Shown: piece by piece, positions 1 through 6,777 of the stretch
How positions within the stretch are numbered: position 1 is the stretch's first letter
Layout: every line of letters starts with the position of its first letter
NCBI GenBank assembly: GCA_938002705.1
Contig: CALLAG010000301.1
Coordinates: forward strand, 1-7,248
DNA from: an uncultured Saprospiraceae bacterium
GTDB taxonomy: Bacteria > Bacteroidota > Bacteroidia > Chitinophagales > Saprospiraceae
Length of the DNA stretch: 7,248 nt
Direction of reading: 5' to 3'
The notes under the pieces: generated by a model
Seen by the model: only the letters and a program-made list of their open reading frames with translations
Database searches by the model: none
What the model was told of the DNA's origin: nothing
Program-made: the position numbers and the translations under genes

Positions 1-1229
1 TGAAAGTCACAAAAGTTACGTGCCTTTATTCTGAAAGCTTCTCTATCTTTTCCTTTAGTCTCCATCTTTCTATACACCGTCTTATGTGTTACTTTGGTAC
101 CTAGGTTGGCGTTGATACCTTGAGGTATCGTAACTTCAGTGAATAATTCCGGAGTTGCATCTTTGAATCCATTATCATATCCCATCTGCTTAAATATGCC
201 ATCTAAGAATCTTCGCTCGTCAGCACTGCCATCATAGGCTTTCTTTAATTTATTATAGAACTGTACAGTTGTCAATCCATGTGAGTTACCGTATTCTGGT
301 GCTCGACCTAATACAAATGTAGACTTAGGTGGTGCTTCGTTAGGTATCTTGAATATAGGATGCGTCAGAGCCTCACAATCACACTTCGTTACAGGAGCTA
401 CTATAGGAATAGCCTTCCATGCTATCGCTGCAGGTGGTACAACCACAGGAGGGCAACCTATGAATAGTAAGAGTGGTAATAAAAATAATAGCAATGGCCA
501 CCAGCCACCTACTTTTGCTGCAGCTACTTTTTCTACTTTCTTGGGTCCGCCAGTACTGATCTGTGACATCCCAGCGAATGACATAGCACCTAATGAAGCC
601 GCCGCTGCTCCTGCCGCGGCATATTTAGTAACTTTCTCATTTGTATTGATAAGGTTACGTGTCTCTCCTATTTGTCTTCTGTTCTCTCCTATCAGGTTAC
701 GCGTCTCTCCTATCTGATTACGAGTTTCGCTGATGACATTTCTTGTCTCTCCTATTTGATTTCTTTTGACGCTTATAATACGTCCACTTACTGCCGCTGC
801 AGCTGCGGCACCCGCTGCTGCAGCACCAGAGGCTGATTTTGCAGCAACCCTCCCAAAAGATTTTGATTTACCTAATAGAAACGCAACATATGCTTCTGCT
901 TCAGCTTTAGATTTAAATACTCCAGACTTAGCAATTTCTTGATTATTACCTGCCTTAAGTGATACAAAGAAATGATTTCTCGCTTCTGTTATATTGTACC
1001 GTTCTTCTATGACTCTATTTTTGATTACAGACTCTATCCCATTATCTCTTGATGCCTCTTTACTATACCCTTCACTTCTTAAGCCTACATCTCCATTCTT
1101 ATCTAACATCCCAAAATAATGTTCTCCATCCTTAGAGAATATAAGAAAGTCAGCATGCTTCTCAGATGGTGAGTGTCCACTATATTCTGATAAAGCTAAA
1201 TAGTCGTCTTGTCTTTTTTTGTTATCCAT
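1..1229 (-). CDS. YegP-like (DUF1508) domain membrane protein with heptad repeats, partial at C-terminus
   Basis: The reading frame opens at ATG 1229-1227 and stays open for 409 codons to the window edge, so the C-terminus is missing. Residues 28-73 and 86-121 look like two YegP/DUF1508 repeats: the first has the family pattern of an NG turn (KNGDVGLRSEGY) followed by NGIESV, and the second has FKSKAEAEAYV. An Ala/Gly-rich linker (128-150) follows, then six heptads RNxIGET (156-197), a second Ala-rich stretch (203-222), and one hydrophobic segment, WWPLLLFLLPLLLFIGC (244-260), probably membrane-spanning. A region with CDC (283-285) and Pro/Gly/Asn-rich soluble character runs to the edge. From memory, similar C-terminal regions occur in Bacteroidota proteins carrying YegP domains, sometimes annotated as OmpA-like; I cannot confirm this. 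YegP domains have no settled function. There is no signal peptide or Shine-Dalgarno, and the start is the first ATG of the frame. It is probably transcribed separately from the upstream lipoprotein gene because of the 196-base gap. The frame and domain order are clear; the function is unknown. Confidence 0.85.
   Translation of the reverse strand, partial: MDNKKRQDDYLALSEYSGHSPSEKHADFLIFSKDGEHYFGMLDKNGDVGLRSEGYSKEASRDNGIESVIKNRVIEERYNITEARNHFFVSLKAGNNQEIAKSGVFKSKAEAEAYVAFLLGKSKSFGRVAAKSASGAAAAGAAAAAAVSGRIISVKRNQIGETRNVISETRNQIGETRNLIGENRRQIGETRNLINTNEKVTKYAAAGAAAASLGAMSFAGMSQISTGGPKKVEKVAAAKVGGWWPLLLFLLPLLLFIGCPPVVVPPAAIAWKAIPIVAPVTKCDCEALTHPIFKIPNEAPPKSTFVLGRAPEYGNSHGLTTVQFYNKLKKAYDGSADERRFLDGIFKQMGYDNGFKDATPELFTEVTIPQGINANLGTKVTHKTVYRKMETKGKDREAFRIKARNFCDF
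639..764 (-). repeat. Six tandem 21-bp in-frame repeats coding for RNxIGET heptads
   Basis: This is exactly 126 bases, six 21-base units in frame. Read on the minus strand they encode RNQIGET, RNVISET, RNQIGET, RNLIGEN, RRQIGET and RNLINTN (residues 156-197 of the YegP-like protein). Ile is invariant at position 4, and position 3 is Q, V or L. The pattern suggests an extended helical or coiled-coil stalk between the YegP domains and the membrane segment. The DNA repeats are diverged, so the block is not a recent slippage product, although copy number could vary between strains. Confidence 0.85.
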
Positions 1230-1425
1230 GTTACTGATTAGGATTGATTAGGTTCAAAAAATATATAAGTTTAACCAACTGAAATTCAATTAGTTAAATA
1301 GAGTCAAATAATCTATGACAGAAATTTGGATCAGCAAAAATTGTGGTAAATCACTACTTACTCAAGAAAAGATTGGTAGTAGTGTTTGTAGTTTAGACGG
1401 TAATTTAACCAAAATGGGTCGATTT
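1230..1425. other. Intergenic gap between the DUF1684 and YegP-like genes
   Basis: No credible gene lies in this AT-rich 196-base gap. It should contain the promoter of the YegP-like gene and the 3' end of the alaS-DUF1684 transcript. A minus-strand run TATATATTTTTTGAA (around 1251-1266) is a loose match to the Bacteroidota -7 element TAnnTTTG but is off by one in spacing. A weak hairpin, CACTACT/AGTAGTG with a 19-base loop, lies at 1352-1384 without a U-tract. The best structural element is the inverted repeat at 1271-1297. Confidence 0.5.
1271..1297 (-). promoter_or_regulatory. 27-bp imperfect inverted repeat upstream of the YegP-like gene
   Basis: The arms TTAACCAACTGAA (1271-1283) and TTCAATTAGTTAA (1285-1297) are complementary at 11 of 13 positions around a single central base. 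As minus-strand RNA both mismatches become G-U wobbles, giving a continuous stem that would open to a 3-nt or larger loop at its tip. It lies 42 bases before the ATG at 1229. It could be an operator, or a weak terminator for the upstream gene: a T-run follows about 9 bases later, which is far for a classical terminator. The symmetry is certain; the role is not. Confidence 0.4.
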
Positions 1426-2391
1426 TTAATGACTTTTAATTGATTTTTCGCCAGCCAAAATAGAAAGTGGTAGATAATTCTCTCTTGGAGGCAACGGACA
1501 AGTTGCATAATCCGTAAAGGCACAAGGTGGATTATAGGCTTTATTAAAATCAACTATAGTATAAATACTACCAACTTCTGGACGTTTTACATCAATGAAT
1601 CTGCCACCTCCATAGGTACTTTCACCAGCTGTCTCATCTTTTATTAATACAAAAAAATAATCTGCTCCTCCATCAAATGCTGTCAACTGATGTAACTTTC
1701 CCTGATGTAGGAATTGTATATAGCCACTGACTTTATAATCTGTATCTATTCCTGTAACATTAGCAACCTTTACTTCTGTGGGTTCCACGACAGGAACGAA
1801 TTTGGCCGTTTTTATAAAATCTGCATTCGCTTCAAAATTCGGAATCGCCTCAAGTCCATATCGAGCCTCAGCTATGGTATTCTTAACTCTCAAAGCGTAC
1901 TTATCTCCTCTCTTGATGACATACATTATAAGAGAATTAGCATGGAGAACCGTAGTCTTATCTGTACCGTCATGATATATTGTCCCATCAGCATCAGGCT
2001 GATCACCATCATTACCTAAGAATGATTCTCCGTATGCGTTAAACTTCAGCATGCCGTTATCGACAAATATAGTTCCGATATAGTCTCCCATAAAATAGGG
2101 CAAAACAATATCATTAGCAGCACCAGAACCCATTCTATTCTCTCCTTCTTGTAACCAGTGTAATCCGATGACGCTTAACCATCCCTCTGGACTTGTTACA
2201 CTTTTATACCTACCATTTCTCCATTGCTCTAATTCTGCTAAGTACTCATCAGTCAATGTATGTACTTCTAATAACCTGGGATCATCTGCAGCAGACTGTA
2301 TCCTACCGTCCTGTAACTTCTTAGCACAAGAACTTAATACTATACAGCATAGACATGCGTATGCTGCTATTCTGATCCCAAAATTATTCAT
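1426..2391 (-). CDS. DUF1684 family lipoprotein
   Basis: This 321-residue protein starts at ATG 2391-2389. The N-terminus has a short hydrophobic signal ending in the lipobox L19-S20-S21-C22, so it should be exported and lipid-modified on Cys22. The rest is a full-length DUF1684 protein. GWLSVIGLHWLQEGENRMG (residues 70-88) is the family's N-terminal signature. TYGGGRF (259-265) and the C-terminal block DFNKAYNPPCAF, then YATCPLPPREN, then AGEK (281-316) are its most conserved parts. The family's biochemical activity is not established; the conserved Cys, Asp and aromatic residues in the C-terminal block are candidates for a binding or active site. The start lies 5 bases after the alaS stop, so the two are probably cotranscribed and possibly translationally coupled. 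Some family members are cytoplasmic, so the lipobox places this one in the envelope. Family assignment is very secure; function is unknown. Confidence 0.95.
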   Translation of the reverse strand: MNNFGIRIAAYACLCCIVLSSCAKKLQDGRIQSAADDPRLLEVHTLTDEYLAELEQWRNGRYKSVTSPEGWLSVIGLHWLQEGENRMGSGAANDIVLPYFMGDYIGTIFVDNGMLKFNAYGESFLGNDGDQPDADGTIYHDGTDKTTVLHANSLIMYVIKRGDKYALRVKNTIAEARYGLEAIPNFEANADFIKTAKFVPVVEPTEVKVANVTGIDTDYKVSGYIQFLHQGKLHQLTAFDGGADYFFVLIKDETAGESTYGGGRFIDVKRPEVGSIYTIVDFNKAYNPPCAFTDYATCPLPPRENYLPLSILAGEKSIKSH

Positions 2392-2396
2392 AACTC

Positions 2397-5024
2397 TTAG
2401 CTTAAAATTTGTTTTTTAAATAAGGCTATAGCTTCTTCTATGCCCTCTGGCTTAGTACCTCCAGCAGAGGCGAAGAATGCTTGGCCACCTCCACCTCCAT
2501 TAATGGCTTTTGATATTTCTTTGACTAATTTACCTGCGTGCCATCCTTTCTCCTCTACTATATTCTTACTTAACATGACCATGAGCTGTGCTTTACCATT
2601 AGACTCCATACCGATAAGGAATGCTGCATTACCAGTTTCTTTTTCGAGATTAAAAAGTAAAGTTTTCACAGCTTTACTATCGCCGATATCGACTTTCTCT
2701 GCTAAAAAATTAAAACCTGATTCGCTATTGATTTTATCTTTTAATACCTTCTTAATATCTCCAGCCTGATCAGCTACTAATTGATCTATTTTCTTCTGCA
2801 GTTCCTTATTTTCTTCCTGTAATGCTATGATAGATTTGCTTAGGTCTTTTGGATTTTTAAAGAGTTCATTGATCTGTTCGAGTTCAGATAATTTTTCTGA
2901 TAGATACTGCTCTGCACCTTCAGAACTTATCGCTGTAATTCTTCTGACTCCTGCAGCAATACCACTTTCTTGTACTATCTTAAATAAACCCAATTGCCCC
3001 GTACTATCGACATGACAACCTCCACATAATTCTATAGAGTAATCAGATCCAAATGTGATCATACGTACTGTATCACCATATTTCTCACCGAAGAGCATCA
3101 TCGCTCCAGCCTCTTGAGCTTCAGTGATAGGGATGGATCTACGCTCTACTAATGGGATATTACTTCTTATTTTTTTATTGACTATAGTTTCTACTTCTCT
3201 TATCTGCTCCGGCGTCAACTTCTCATAATGAGAAAAATCAAACCTAAGCAGATCTTCTTTTACCAAAGAACCCTTCTGCTGTACATGCTCTCCTAAAACT
3301 TGTCTTAAAGCGGCATGCATGAGGTGTGTAGCACTATGATTATTTTCTATGAGAGATCTACGATGTGCATCTACTTTTGCTATAGCTGGCTTATCGATAT
3401 TAGTAGGTATCTTATCTATATAATGAATGATAAGATTATTCTCTTTCTTAGTGTCTAAGACATTAATGATCTCACCATCAAAGTCTAATGTTCCTGTATC
3501 TCCGACTTGTCCACCACCTTCTGCGTAGAATGGCGTCTTATCTAATAATAATTGATTAAAGTCAGTGCCCTTCTCAGTTACTTTTCTATGTCTTAGAGCA
3601 TACACCTTATCTACCTCAGTATGATCATATCCTACAAATTCTGTCGTCGAACTATCCGAAATCGTCACCCAATCGCCAGTGCTCTTAGCAGAGTCCTCAC
3701 GTCCTCGCTGCTTCTGCTGTCCTAATGCTAATTCGAAGCCTTTCTCATCTACACGCCACCCTTTCTCAGATGCAACTAGTCTTGTAAGGTCAAATGGAAA
3801 TCCATAAGTATCATACAGTATAAAAGCATCCTTGCCACTTAATGTGCCATCATCTATCTTAAGTGCATCTAATCTCTTAAGGCCATCTTCTAAGGTTCTC
3901 AAGAAAGATTTCTCTTCCTCCATTATCACTTTAGATATGAACTCTTTCTGAGCTTCCATCTCAGGAAATATATCAGAAAACTGTTCCGCCAGCATAGGTA
4001 CTAACGTGTAGATGTATGGCTTCTTGTTATTAAGAAATGAGTAATTATATCTCACAGCACGTCTCAGTATTCTTCTGATCACATACCCTGCTCCAGTATT
4101 ACTCGGCATCTCACCATCTGCTATGGTAAATGAGACCGCTCTTAAGTGATCCGCAATAACTCGCATAGCGATATCAGTCTTAGATGCATCCGTATAATCA
4201 TCAGTGTAGGGAATGCCGCTATCTTTAGATAACTTCTCTATATATGGAGAGAATATATCACTATTATAATTAGACTGCTTGCCCTGAAGTATCATAGACA
4301 ACCTCTCGAAGCCCATTCCTGTATCTATGTGTTTATTAGGCAAATTCTCAAGGGAGCCATCTGCGACACGTTGATACTGTATGAATACAAGATTCCATAT
4401 CTCTATAACTAATGGGTCATCCATATTCACTAACGAATGTCCACTTACCTTGGCTTTAGCCTCATCTGACCTTATATCTACATGTATCTCTGAGCAAGGA
4501 CCACATGGCCCGATATCTCCCATCTCCCAGAAGTTATCTTTCTTATCGAAATATAGAATCCTATCTTCTGAGATATACTTCTTCCATATCGTCGCAGCTT
4601 CCTCATCTGCACCAGTCTTATCTATAGTATCTCCCTTAAATACAGTAATATAGATATCATCCTTATTGATACCATAGACTCTTGTCAGTAGATCCCAAGC
4701 GTAGAATATCGCTTCTTCCTTAAAGTAATCGCCGAAAGACCAGTTACCTAACATCTCGAACATCGTATGATGATAAGAGTCACGGCCGACCTCCTCTAAG
4801 TCATTATGTTTTCCTGATACTCTCAGACACTTCTGAGTATCAGAGATACGGGTCGTCTTAGGTTCTTGATGCCCTAAGAAGTAATCTTTAAATTGGTTCA
4901 TGCCTGCATTAGTAAACATGAGTGTGGGGTCATCCTTAACGACGATAGGCGCTGAGCTTACAATTTCATGTTGCTTGTCTGCGAAGTAATTAAGGAAAGT
5001 TTGTCGAATTTCTTTGCTGGTCAT
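2397..5024 (-). CDS. alaS: Alanyl-tRNA synthetase
   Basis: AlaRS charges tRNA-Ala with alanine in the cytoplasm and hydrolyses mischarged Ser- or Gly-tRNA-Ala. The product is 875 residues, normal for the bacterial enzyme, and all modules are present. With the ATG at 5024 as residue 1, the class II catalytic core contains TLMFTNAGMNQFK (34-46), RVSGKHNDLEEVGRDSYHH (68-86) and the motif 3 region DTGMGFERL (234-242). The tRNA-recognition helix contains RRILRRAVRYN (317-327). The editing domain has zinc ligands in HSATH (H563, H567), C667 and H671 (CGGCH), almost exactly at the Escherichia coli positions. A coiled coil (about 705-755) and the C-Ala domain with GGGGGQAFFASAGG (843-856) follow. An upstream in-frame TTG at 5033 would add three residues, but ATG 5024 gives the usual MTSKEIRQTFL start and is preferred. 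No base damage or missing catalytic residue is seen. The gene heads a likely operon with the DUF1684 gene. Confidence 0.99.
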   Translation of the reverse strand: MTSKEIRQTFLNYFADKQHEIVSSAPIVVKDDPTLMFTNAGMNQFKDYFLGHQEPKTTRISDTQKCLRVSGKHNDLEEVGRDSYHHTMFEMLGNWSFGDYFKEEAIFYAWDLLTRVYGINKDDIYITVFKGDTIDKTGADEEAATIWKKYISEDRILYFDKKDNFWEMGDIGPCGPCSEIHVDIRSDEAKAKVSGHSLVNMDDPLVIEIWNLVFIQYQRVADGSLENLPNKHIDTGMGFERLSMILQGKQSNYNSDIFSPYIEKLSKDSGIPYTDDYTDASKTDIAMRVIADHLRAVSFTIADGEMPSNTGAGYVIRRILRRAVRYNYSFLNNKKPYIYTLVPMLAEQFSDIFPEMEAQKEFISKVIMEEEKSFLRTLEDGLKRLDALKIDDGTLSGKDAFILYDTYGFPFDLTRLVASEKGWRVDEKGFELALGQQKQRGREDSAKSTGDWVTISDSSTTEFVGYDHTEVDKVYALRHRKVTEKGTDFNQLLLDKTPFYAEGGGQVGDTGTLDFDGEIINVLDTKKENNLIIHYIDKIPTNIDKPAIAKVDAHRRSLIENNHSATHLMHAALRQVLGEHVQQKGSLVKEDLLRFDFSHYEKLTPEQIREVETIVNKKIRSNIPLVERRSIPITEAQEAGAMMLFGEKYGDTVRMITFGSDYSIELCGGCHVDSTGQLGLFKIVQESGIAAGVRRITAISSEGAEQYLSEKLSELEQINELFKNPKDLSKSIIALQEENKELQKKIDQLVADQAGDIKKVLKDKINSESGFNFLAEKVDIGDSKAVKTLLFNLEKETGNAAFLIGMESNGKAQLMVMLSKNIVEEKGWHAGKLVKEISKAINGGGGGQAFFASAGGTKPEGIEEAIALFKKQILS

Positions 5025-5040
5025 GAGATACAATTTAGTA

Positions 5041-5072
5041 TCATATTATAAATAAAAATAAAGACTATCAAA
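5041..5072 (-). promoter_or_regulatory. Candidate alaS promoter (Bacteroidota type)
   Basis: On the minus strand, TTTG (5072-5069) is followed after 20 bases by TAATATGA (5048-5041), a partial match to the Bacteroidota -33 TTTG and -7 TAnnTTTG elements. The transcript would begin roughly 10 bases ahead of ATG 5024. A perfect 13-bp palindrome, ATTGATTATCAAT (5072-5084), abuts the upstream box and could be an operator. Both matches are short and the region is AT-rich, so chance is a real alternative. Confidence 0.3.
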
Positions 5073-5135
5073 TTGATTATCAATAATTAAAACATTATAA
5101 AAAAACATAATATGTATAATCATCTATCTAAGTGG

Positions 5136-5151
5136 TGGCACAGTATTTGTT
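5136..5151 (+). promoter_or_regulatory. Sigma-54-like promoter upstream of the M23 peptidase gene
   Basis: TGGCACAGTATTTGTT matches the RpoN (-24/-12) consensus TGGCACR-N4-TTGCW with the correct internal spacing. The only deviation is T in place of C in the -12 GC. This predicts a transcript start near 5161 and a leader of about 119 bases before the peptidase start at 5280. If real, it would put the gene under an enhancer-binding activator, but no such regulator gene is in this window. The -24 half is perfect; the -12 deviation lowers confidence. Confidence 0.35.
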
Positions 5152-5160
5152 GTTTAAAGG

Positions 5161-5208
5161 TGCAATTGTTATGAAAAATCAATCTACTGAGCTATTTTAG
5201 CGATTGCA
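5161..5208 (+). other. Stem-loop in the leader of the M23 gene
   Basis: TGCAATTG (5161-5168) pairs with CGATTGCA (5201-5208) through eight positions, one of them a G-U wobble. A small inner hairpin, GCTA-TTT-TAGC (5191-5201), sits beside the right arm and shares its first base, so the two would compete at that base. The outer stem begins at the start predicted from the sigma-54-like element, so it would cap the 5' end of the transcript. The loop contains a nine-codon ATG frame (5171-5200), probably by chance. This may be an RNA-stability element or nothing. Confidence 0.25.
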
Positions 5209-5279
5209 AATTTATACCCATAGATACATATGCCTTTACCTTGGTACAAAACTACTAATTCTATTATTCTAAAAAAGGC

Positions 5280-6266
5280 ATGAGTAAGCACAAATACGTA
5301 TTTAATACAGATACACTTCAGTACGAAAAGTTAGAGAGAAATTGGAAGAAAAGCCTTTTTAAAGGATTCGGACTATTATCCACAATAGCCATCTGTTCTT
5401 TTGCATTATACACGGCTGCGTATACTATTATTCCTACACCTAAGGAGATTGCCATGAATCGGGAATTGACTCAGATGGAATACCAATTTAACAGCATATC
5501 TACTGACTTCGAAAAGATAGCCTCACAACTCGAAAACCTCCAGACTAAAGACGCTGAAGTACACAGAGTCATCTTTGGTGTAGATCCTATAGATAAGGAC
5601 ATATGGAATGGTGGAATCGGTGGTAGAGAGACAGAACAATATTACTCTAACTTTGAGAATTCTGAAGAAATAATAACAGAGACTAAGTCCAAAGTAGATC
5701 AATTAAAATATAAGCTACAAATACAAAAAAACTCTCTCGATACTATCTTCGAACTAGCAAGACAGAGAGAAGAAAAACTATTGTCTATACCATCTATCAA
5801 GCCCGTACAAGAAGATAAGCTCAAAAGAAAAATGAGAGCTATGTCAGGATTTGGTATGAGAATACATCCAGTGCATAAAGTAAAGAAATTCCACAAAGGC
5901 ATAGACTTCACCGCTCCCAAGGGAACTGCTATCCAAGCTACTGGTAATGGGAAAGTCATCAAAGTACAGAAAAGAAAAAAGGGCTATGGTAACAATGTAA
6001 CCATTGATCATGGATTTGGCTATACAACTCTATATGCTCATATGAGTGAGATCATCGTCAAGAAAGGCGATAAGGTTACTAAAGGTCAAAAAATAGGAAC
6101 GATAGGTAGCACAGGTACTTCTACAGCACCACACCTACACTACGAAGTACGTATCAATGATAAACCAGTTAATCCGATAGATTACTGCATGGATGGACTC
6201 ACGCTTGAGGAATACCATGATCTAGTAGATAGAGCATCTACAGAAAATCAGTCTTTCGATTACTAA
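5280..6266 (+). CDS. M23 family peptidoglycan metallopeptidase, membrane-anchored with coiled coil
   Basis: The protein is 328 residues and starts at ATG 5280; the only purine-rich stretch ahead, AAAAAAGGC, is too close to be a normal ribosome site. A basic cytoplasmic N-terminus (1-29) precedes one membrane segment (about 30-52) that holds the rest outside the inner membrane. Predicted coiled coils cover about 60-95 and 125-168. The LytM/M23 domain spans about 186-303. H205 and D209 (HKGID) with H287 are the expected zinc ligands, and H254 (YAHMS) with H285 (HLHYEV) the catalytic histidines. All are present, so it should be an active zinc endopeptidase cutting peptide crosslinks in peptidoglycan, unlike degenerate EnvC/NlpD-type activators. 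I recall a peptidase of this architecture beside alaS in many Bacteroidota. It is probably transcribed alone, as a terminator follows directly. Substrate bond and regulation are not visible. Confidence 0.97.
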   Translation: MSKHKYVFNTDTLQYEKLERNWKKSLFKGFGLLSTIAICSFALYTAAYTIIPTPKEIAMNRELTQMEYQFNSISTDFEKIASQLENLQTKDAEVHRVIFGVDPIDKDIWNGGIGGRETEQYYSNFENSEEIITETKSKVDQLKYKLQIQKNSLDTIFELARQREEKLLSIPSIKPVQEDKLKRKMRAMSGFGMRIHPVHKVKKFHKGIDFTAPKGTAIQATGNGKVIKVQKRKKGYGNNVTIDHGFGYTTLYAHMSEIIVKKGDKVTKGQKIGTIGSTGTSTAPHLHYEVRINDKPVNPIDYCMDGLTLEEYHDLVDRASTENQSFDY

Positions 6267-6293
6267 GAATAAAGCAAAACAACCAACTTAACT

Positions 6294-6326
6294 AAAAAGC
6301 TGTCTAATTATTAGATGGCTTTTTTT
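6294..6326 (+). terminator. Intrinsic terminator of the M23 peptidase gene
   Basis: GCTGTCTAAT (6299-6308) pairs with ATTAGATGGC (6310-6319) with two G-U pairs; the innermost pairs must open to form a loop. An A-run precedes the stem (6294-6298) and seven T follow (6320-6326). It lies 27 bases after the stop codon. The A-run on the left means it could also work weakly in the other direction. Confidence 0.9.
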
Positions 6327-6400
6327 GTGTCTTATACATACTATTTGCGGGACTTAATGTCCCATTTGATTGTGTTATAATACTCGATGCACGTTAGATA
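6327..6400. repeat. Possible decayed end of an earlier repeat unit, with a hairpin
   Basis: This stretch lies between the terminator and the first full unit. CTTATACAT (6331-6339) sits about 70 bases before the unit start, as CTTATGCAT or CTTATGC does 66-67 bases before the next two unit starts. ATAATACTC (6377-6385) also recurs just before unit 2 (6765-6773). It has its own hairpin, GGGAC-TTAAT-GTCCC (6349-6363), roughly where the units carry their AT-rich hairpin. This suggests a degenerate unit end, but the similarity is short. Confidence 0.35.
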
Positions 6401-6777
6401 GAGACCACAGAACGGTATAACTATTTTAGAATAGAAATAATAAAAGCGCTTTCGAACACAGAATGGTGGCATTACACTACTCATATATCTTGTCATATTT
6501 AGTATGACCCCTATGGGGTCAGCTTATCATCATACATCATTTCTAAAATAATATGACCTCTCTGAGGTCAGTAATGATACACTTTTTATAAGCTAACAAA
6601 ATTTGACCTCTCTGAGGTCAGTATCGAGAATATCTCAGATGATGCAATTAAATGTTAATGGATTAAACAGTTCCATATCGGTGATAGATTAGGCATTACA
6701 AGACCATGGATCTTATGCATTTATTCTTTGGCAAACATTGGCTTAATAAGTTTAGAACTTATTAATAATACTCAAAA
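6401..6777. repeat. Tandem palindrome-rich repeat, unit 1 (377 bp, most diverged)
   Basis: This is the first full unit, starting at GAGACC. Palindrome 1 (6402-6418) and palindrome 2 (6453-6469) are decayed, with only four of seven arm positions still complementary in each. Palindrome 3, TGACCCC-TAT-GGGGTCA (6505-6521), and palindromes 4 (6554-6570) and 5 (6604-6620), both TGACCTC-TCT-GAGGTCA, are perfect 7-bp stems. Hairpin 6 is TTAATAAGT-TTAGA-ACTTATTAA (6743-6765), a 9-bp stem. No credible reading frame crosses the unit. Confidence 0.9.
6572..6625. repeat. 54-bp core identical between units (copy in unit 1)
   Basis: These 54 bases, from TAATGATACAC to GGTCAGTATC, are identical to 6947-7000 in unit 2. 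The block includes all but the first base or two of the spacer after palindrome 4, and the whole of palindrome 5. The flanks on both sides are clearly diverged, so this is the best-conserved part of the unit. Confidence 0.9.

Noticed and set aside
349..717. Plus-strand 122-residue open frame
   Set aside because: It lies antisense within the YegP-like gene over its Ala-rich and heptad-repeat segments, and its repetitive end is an antisense reading of the heptad repeats.
1352..1384. Terminator for the alaS-DUF1684 transcript
   Set aside because: The 7-bp stem has a 19-base loop and is not followed by a T-run on the minus strand.
1362..3015. Several short open frames overlapping the DUF1684 and alaS genes on either strand
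   Set aside because: They are shadows of two strongly recognisable protein genes and show no protein-like composition or family motifs.
5025..5033. Upstream TTG start for alaS adding three residues
   Set aside because: The ATG at 5024 gives the standard AlaRS N-terminus MTSKEIRQTFL, and the TTG has no supporting ribosome site.
5072..5084. ATTGATTATCAAT palindrome as a definite operator
   Set aside because: It is a perfect 13-bp palindrome but lies in very AT-rich sequence where such words arise readily. It is mentioned only with the candidate alaS promoter.
5171..5200. Nine-codon leader peptide ahead of the M23 gene
   Set aside because: Its codons show no attenuator-like run of one amino acid, it has no ribosome site, and a frame this short is expected by chance.
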